This document shows, one piece after another, positions 7,355-8,881 of a DNA stretch of 8,881 nucleotides. Position numbers and translations under genes: made by a program. The stretch lies in contig CAAEKI010000122.1 in NCBI GenBank assembly GCA_900756495.1, forward strand, positions 1 through 8,881. Direction: 5' to 3'. The notes under the pieces are model-generated. The model had not been told where the DNA came from. It did no database searches and worked only from the letters and a program-made list of their open reading frames with translations. The DNA comes from an uncultured Oscillospiraceae bacterium. GTDB taxonomy: Bacteria; Bacillota; Clostridia; Oscillospirales; Oscillospiraceae. How positions within the stretch are numbered: position 1 is the first letter of the stretch; every line of letters begins with the position of its first letter.

Positions 7355-7609
7355 ATCTGTCTTTTGCGGCGGACAATATTCCAACAGGTCTTCTATTTTA
7401 CAGCCTAACGAGTAACATACTTTTGCCAGAAAATTCAGGTCGGCCATAGAAATATTTTCGCCTTTATAATATCGGTCGATAACCTCATATTTGACACCGG
7501 TTAACGTTTTTAACCGATTGCGAGTAATCCCCCGGCTCTCAAGGATACCAGATAGCTTTACTTTGATGTAGCCATATTCTTCAGTCTGATAATGTATGAT
7601 GCCCTTCAA
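7352..7609 (-). CDS. Small XRE/HTH_26-type transcriptional regulator
   Basis: An 85-residue DNA-binding protein of the Cro/C1-like HTH_26 type, consisting almost wholly of one helix-turn-helix domain. The domain starts with YGYIKVKLSGILESRGITR (12-30). It continues through the two HTH helices NRLKTLTGVKYEVIDRYYKG (31-50) and ends with the packing helix LNFLAKVCYSLGCKIEDLLEY. The start is a TTG with a well-placed GAGGTG site seven bases upstream (7617-7622), and the family N-terminus (IIHY..EYGYIKVKL) supports it. There is no effector domain. The target is unknown. It reads in the same direction as the eut operon but is separated from it by two hairpins, and its AT-richer sequence differs from the eut genes, so a role in eut control is only a possibility. 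Its stop codon is the first triplet of the 34-base palindrome. Confidence 0.88.
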   Translation of the reverse strand: MKGIIHYQTEEYGYIKVKLSGILESRGITRNRLKTLTGVKYEVIDRYYKGENISMADLNFLAKVCYSLGCKIEDLLEYCPPQKTD

Positions 7610-7616
7610 GCCGTTT

Positions 7617-7622
7617 CACCTC
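7617..7622 (-). promoter_or_regulatory. Ribosome binding site for the TTG-started HTH_26 gene
   Basis: GAGGTG lies seven bases before the TTG at 7609. This strong, well-spaced site justifies the rare start codon. Confidence 0.65.
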
Positions 7623-7658
7623 GCTTCATTTATTCTATCAATTGAAATGCCGCGCTTC

Positions 7659-7733
7659 TCACAGAGCAATATCAAAGCCGTCACGGCACTTTTTAATGGT
7701 AATATACCAAAAACTGCCGCTCTCGTCGTTCAA
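7659..7733 (-). other. Possible micro-ORF or gene remnant between two XRE genes
   Basis: A 24-codon frame starts at TTG (or further upstream in an open stretch) and reads NDESGSFWYITIKKCRDGF before ending in AL and TGA. The composition is protein-like, with Trp, Tyr and Cys and a mixed charge pattern. No good ribosome site precedes it and I recognise no family. It occupies most of the roughly 150-base spacer between the first and second regulators. It could be a decayed gene end or chance. Confidence 0.2.
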
Positions 7734-7761
7734 AATATTTTGTTTGATTTACTCTCGAAAT

Positions 7762-8019
7762 CTACTTATCAGGATTAAACTTAAATAATATGTATGGTTC
7801 AATCTCCAGTACAGTTGCAATATTAAATATTACTTCCAAAGATATTGCCCGCACCATATTCGGCGCTTCTATTGCCCCCATATGCTGTCTGCTGATTCCT
7901 ACTCGATCAGCTAATTGCTCTTGAGTAAGCCGCTTTCGTTTTCGGTAATATGCGATGGCGCACCCCAAATCACGGTAACGCTCCGAATTATCAAAAAGCA
8001 TCGTCGTTTCTTTACCCAC
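7762..8019 (-). CDS. XRE-family transcriptional regulator (small)
   Basis: Single-domain helix-turn-helix protein of about 85 residues. After a short lead (MLFDNSERYRDLG) comes a standard XRE domain. In full, the HTH helices are TQEQLADRVG and ISRQHMGAIE, followed by SLEVIFNIATVLEIEPYILF. The start is uncertain. The GTG at 8019 has an AGGGG site eight bases upstream and is chosen here. GTG at 8028 or 8025 lies too close to that site. The ATG at 8001 matches where many relatives begin but lacks a ribosome site. The stop is TAG at 7762. No ligand-binding domain exists, so it probably acts as a simple repressor, perhaps of its own promoter region at about 8085-8126. Target unknown. Codon use is AT-rich compared with the eut genes. 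Confidence 0.85.
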   Translation of the reverse strand: MGKETTMLFDNSERYRDLGCAIAYYRKRKRLTQEQLADRVGISRQHMGAIEAPNMVRAISLEVIFNIATVLEIEPYILFKFNPDK

Positions 8020-8083
8020 AGTCACCACCCCTGTAGATTTTACCGAAAGAGGTGTTTCGATTAAATTGTGTGCATTGTTGCAC

Positions 8084-8112
8084 TTGATATGTAAAATGAG
8101 ACATTATATAAT
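8084..8112 (+). promoter_or_regulatory. Near-consensus sigma-70 promoter on the plus strand
   Basis: TTGATA (8084-8089), a 17-base spacer and TATAAT (8107-8112) give five of six and six of six consensus bases. Transcription would start near 8119 and run rightward into the antisense strand of the third XRE gene. No plausible gene with a ribosome site follows in the next 100 bases. A regulatory or antisense RNA is possible. Because the -10 box lies in a palindrome, TATAAT is also present on the minus strand, where it could serve the second XRE gene, although its -35 there is weak. Confidence 0.55.
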
Positions 8113-8126
8113 GTGTGTTGAGACAT
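8097..8126. promoter_or_regulatory. Operator-like cluster: palindrome flanked by direct repeats
   Basis: ACATTATATAATGT (8101-8114) is a perfect 14-bp palindrome covering the -10 box. TGAGACAT occurs twice, at 8097-8104 and 8119-8126, 22 bases apart or about two helical turns, bracketing the palindrome. This is what a binding site for a dimeric HTH regulator often looks like. The second XRE protein, encoded just to the left, is the obvious candidate to bind it, but that is inference. Confidence 0.5.
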
Positions 8127-8168
8127 CAGGCACAACGTATAATATTTTTCTGATTATTATGAGAACTC

Positions 8169-8207
8169 AAAAAATAGAAAGGCCACAGCAAACAGCCAAG
8201 GCCTTTC
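8169..8207 (-). terminator. Intrinsic terminator of the third XRE gene
   Basis: Two bases after the stop codon, minus-strand GAAAGGCC and GGCCTTTC form an 8-bp stem with a 15-base loop. The sequence TATTTTTT follows. The plus-strand reading has no U-run, so this acts on minus-strand transcripts only. It shows that the third regulator is a separate transcription unit from the second. Confidence 0.85.
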
Positions 8208-8209
8208 CA

Positions 8210-8566
8210 TCAATGTTGCGTATCTAAAGTATCAAAATACGTTTCAGTTAAAGCTTCAAGCATCGCAATCACACGGCGTACATCTTCGCTATCCCGATTG
8301 GCAAGCAATGTTCCAAGACGAAACAAAGCCGGATTTTCTTCAACCGTGCCAAATAGAACTGTATGTGCATTTACACCTAAAAGGCGACAAAGTTCTGCAA
8401 AGCGATCCAACCTAACCCCGCTATTTCCCAGCTCCAAATCTGCAATAAATTGAACAGATAAATCCATATGTTCAGCCAACTGTTCTCGTGTCCACCCTTT
8501 TGCTTCTCTAGCGTCACGAAATCGTTGTCCCATATTTATGTTTTGGGGCTTTTTTTCTTTCATCAT
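8210..8566 (-). CDS. XRE-family transcriptional regulator with C-terminal tail
   Basis: A 118-residue regulator. Residues 12-72 form an XRE domain beginning MGQRFRDAREAKGW, with HTH helices TREQLAEHMD (26-35) and LSVQFIADLE (36-45), then LDRFAELCRLLGVNAHTVLFG. A helical tail of about 45 residues (ENPALFRLGTLLAN, then VRRVIAMLEALTETYF) may serve dimerisation. Two adjacent ATGs (8566 and 8563) are possible, with GGGCGG just upstream. The 12-base longer TTG start at 8578 would contain that site and is rejected. It has its own terminator and probable promoter region, and is divergent from the leader peptide/lipoprotein unit at the right edge, which it could regulate. It is AT-rich relative to the eut block. 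The signal or ligand is unknown. Confidence 0.88.
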   Translation of the reverse strand: MMKEKKPQNINMGQRFRDAREAKGWTREQLAEHMDLSVQFIADLELGNSGVRLDRFAELCRLLGVNAHTVLFGTVEENPALFRLGTLLANRDSEDVRRVIAMLEALTETYFDTLDTQH

Positions 8567-8578
8567 CAAACCGCCCAA

Positions 8579-8602
8579 ACTATATACTTTTACTTATATA
8601 GT
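8579..8602. promoter_or_regulatory. Inverted repeat in the divergent promoter region
   Basis: ACTATATA (8579-8586) and TATATAGT (8595-8602) are exact inverse copies around an 8-base spacer. They start 12 bases upstream of the third XRE gene. The AT-rich arms could be an operator for that gene, overlapping its promoter, but AT-rich dyads of this size also arise by chance. Confidence 0.35.
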
Positions 8603-8689
8603 GTATCCCAAAGCAAGGCATTAGAACATATGATTTAAACACCCCATTTTCTTAGTATTCAGCGGAAAGCACTTCGCTAGAACGGAGTT

Positions 8690-8718
8690 TTGAAAATAGA
8701 ACTACATACAACTATGTG
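8690..8718 (+). promoter_or_regulatory. Possible promoter of the leader peptide/lipoprotein unit
   Basis: TTGAAA (8690-8695) and TATGTG (8713-8718) are separated by 17 bases. The -35 is good and the -10 is weak. Transcription would begin near 8725, about 20 bases before the leader peptide ATG. ACATA and TATGT form a small hairpin over the -10. The rest of the 8603-8744 spacer holds no recognisable element. Confidence 0.3.
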
Positions 8719-8744
8719 GTAATACATCGAATGGAGTTAGCCAT

Positions 8745-8819
8745 ATGCTCACCATAATGAAAGCAGCTATTATGACGGTAACGGGCCTAACCATTGGAAA
8801 CTTGCAGGGTGGTATCTGA
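8745..8819 (+). CDS. Short hydrophobic leader peptide (24 residues) before a lipoprotein gene
   Basis: Begins MLTIMKAAIMTVTGLTIG and ends in a TGA one base before the ATG of the lipoprotein gene. GGAG lies eight bases before its ATG, which is good spacing, and the reading frame ends exactly where the next begins. The arrangement suggests translational coupling or attenuation, or a small membrane peptide. No family is recognised. The low-GC background and short length mean that chance remains possible. Confidence 0.4.
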   Translation: MLTIMKAAIMTVTGLTIGNLQGGI

Positions 8820-8820
8820 T

Positions 8821-8881
8821 ATGAAGCAAAACAGACTGATTCCGGCATTGCTGCTGTTCCTCCTTCTGTGTGCCTGCAGGC
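8821..8881 (+). CDS. Putative lipoprotein, N-terminal signal only, runs off the right edge
   Basis: The first 20 residues are MKQNRLIPALLLFLLLCACR. This is a classic bacterial lipoprotein signal: Lys and Arg at the N-terminus, a leucine-rich core, and a lipobox-like LCAC in which the second cysteine would be lipidated after cleavage by signal peptidase II. AGGGTGG lies eight bases upstream of the ATG. The mature protein is outside the window, so its function cannot be given. Base composition rises again in GC here, closer to the eut block than to the regulators. It is divergent from the third XRE gene. Confidence 0.7.
   Translation, partial: MKQNRLIPALLLFLLLCACR

Noticed and set aside
7659..7700. 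Terminator for the second XRE gene from the GCCGTGACGGC dyad
   Set aside because: The stem is only about four pairs and the following sequence is not a U-run.
7596..7778. Plus-strand 60-codon frame between the first two XRE genes
   Set aside because: It overlaps the start of one gene and the end of the other in antisense, lacks a ribosome site, and has no recognisable similarity.
8159..8227. 22-codon plus-strand frame downstream of the strong promoter
   Set aside because: No ribosome site. Most of it is the terminator hairpin of the third XRE gene read backwards.

Overview
The window holds two blocks of very different character. Bases 1-7218 are a GC-rich, tightly packed ethanolamine-utilization (eut) operon read on the minus strand. 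Bases from about 7320 to 8750 are visibly AT-rich and carry three small, separately spaced XRE/HTH_26-type helix-turn-helix regulator genes, also on the minus strand. At the right edge a plus-strand unit begins: a leader peptide followed by the start of a lipoprotein. Protein style, strong GGAGG-type ribosome sites, TTG and GTG starts and the regulator families suggest a high-GC gut Clostridia (Oscillospirales type, such as the Flavonifractor or Intestinimonas group). The taxon is inference.

In transcription order the eut genes are eutG (iron alcohol dehydrogenase), eutA (reactivase), eutB and eutC (B12-dependent ethanolamine ammonia-lyase), eutL (trimeric shell protein), eutE (acylating acetaldehyde dehydrogenase) and an unrecognised gene cut by the left edge. 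Together they split ethanolamine into ammonia and acetaldehyde inside a protein-shelled microcompartment. EutE converts the acetaldehyde to acetyl-CoA, and EutG reduces it to ethanol and so recycles NADH. Gene ends and starts overlap or nearly touch at eutG/eutA, eutC/eutL and eutE/unknown, as in one polycistronic unit. EutC has an N-terminal, and EutE a C-terminal, amphipathic helix that look like encapsulation peptides.

The operon front is unusual. No eutS, eutP, eutV or eutW lies immediately upstream. A 15-bp perfect hairpin and a U-tailed terminator hairpin instead separate eutG from the AT-rich regulator cluster. The terminator pairs better as minus-strand RNA than as plus-strand RNA. 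No convincing promoter is visible between it and eutG, so it is either the end of the upstream regulator gene or an attenuator for the operon.

Within the regulator cluster, the spacer between the second and third XRE genes contains a near-consensus plus-strand promoter. Its -10 box lies in a perfect 14-bp palindrome flanked by direct repeats. It points into the antisense strand of the third XRE gene. I see no tRNA, rRNA, CRISPR array, transposase or integrase in the window.
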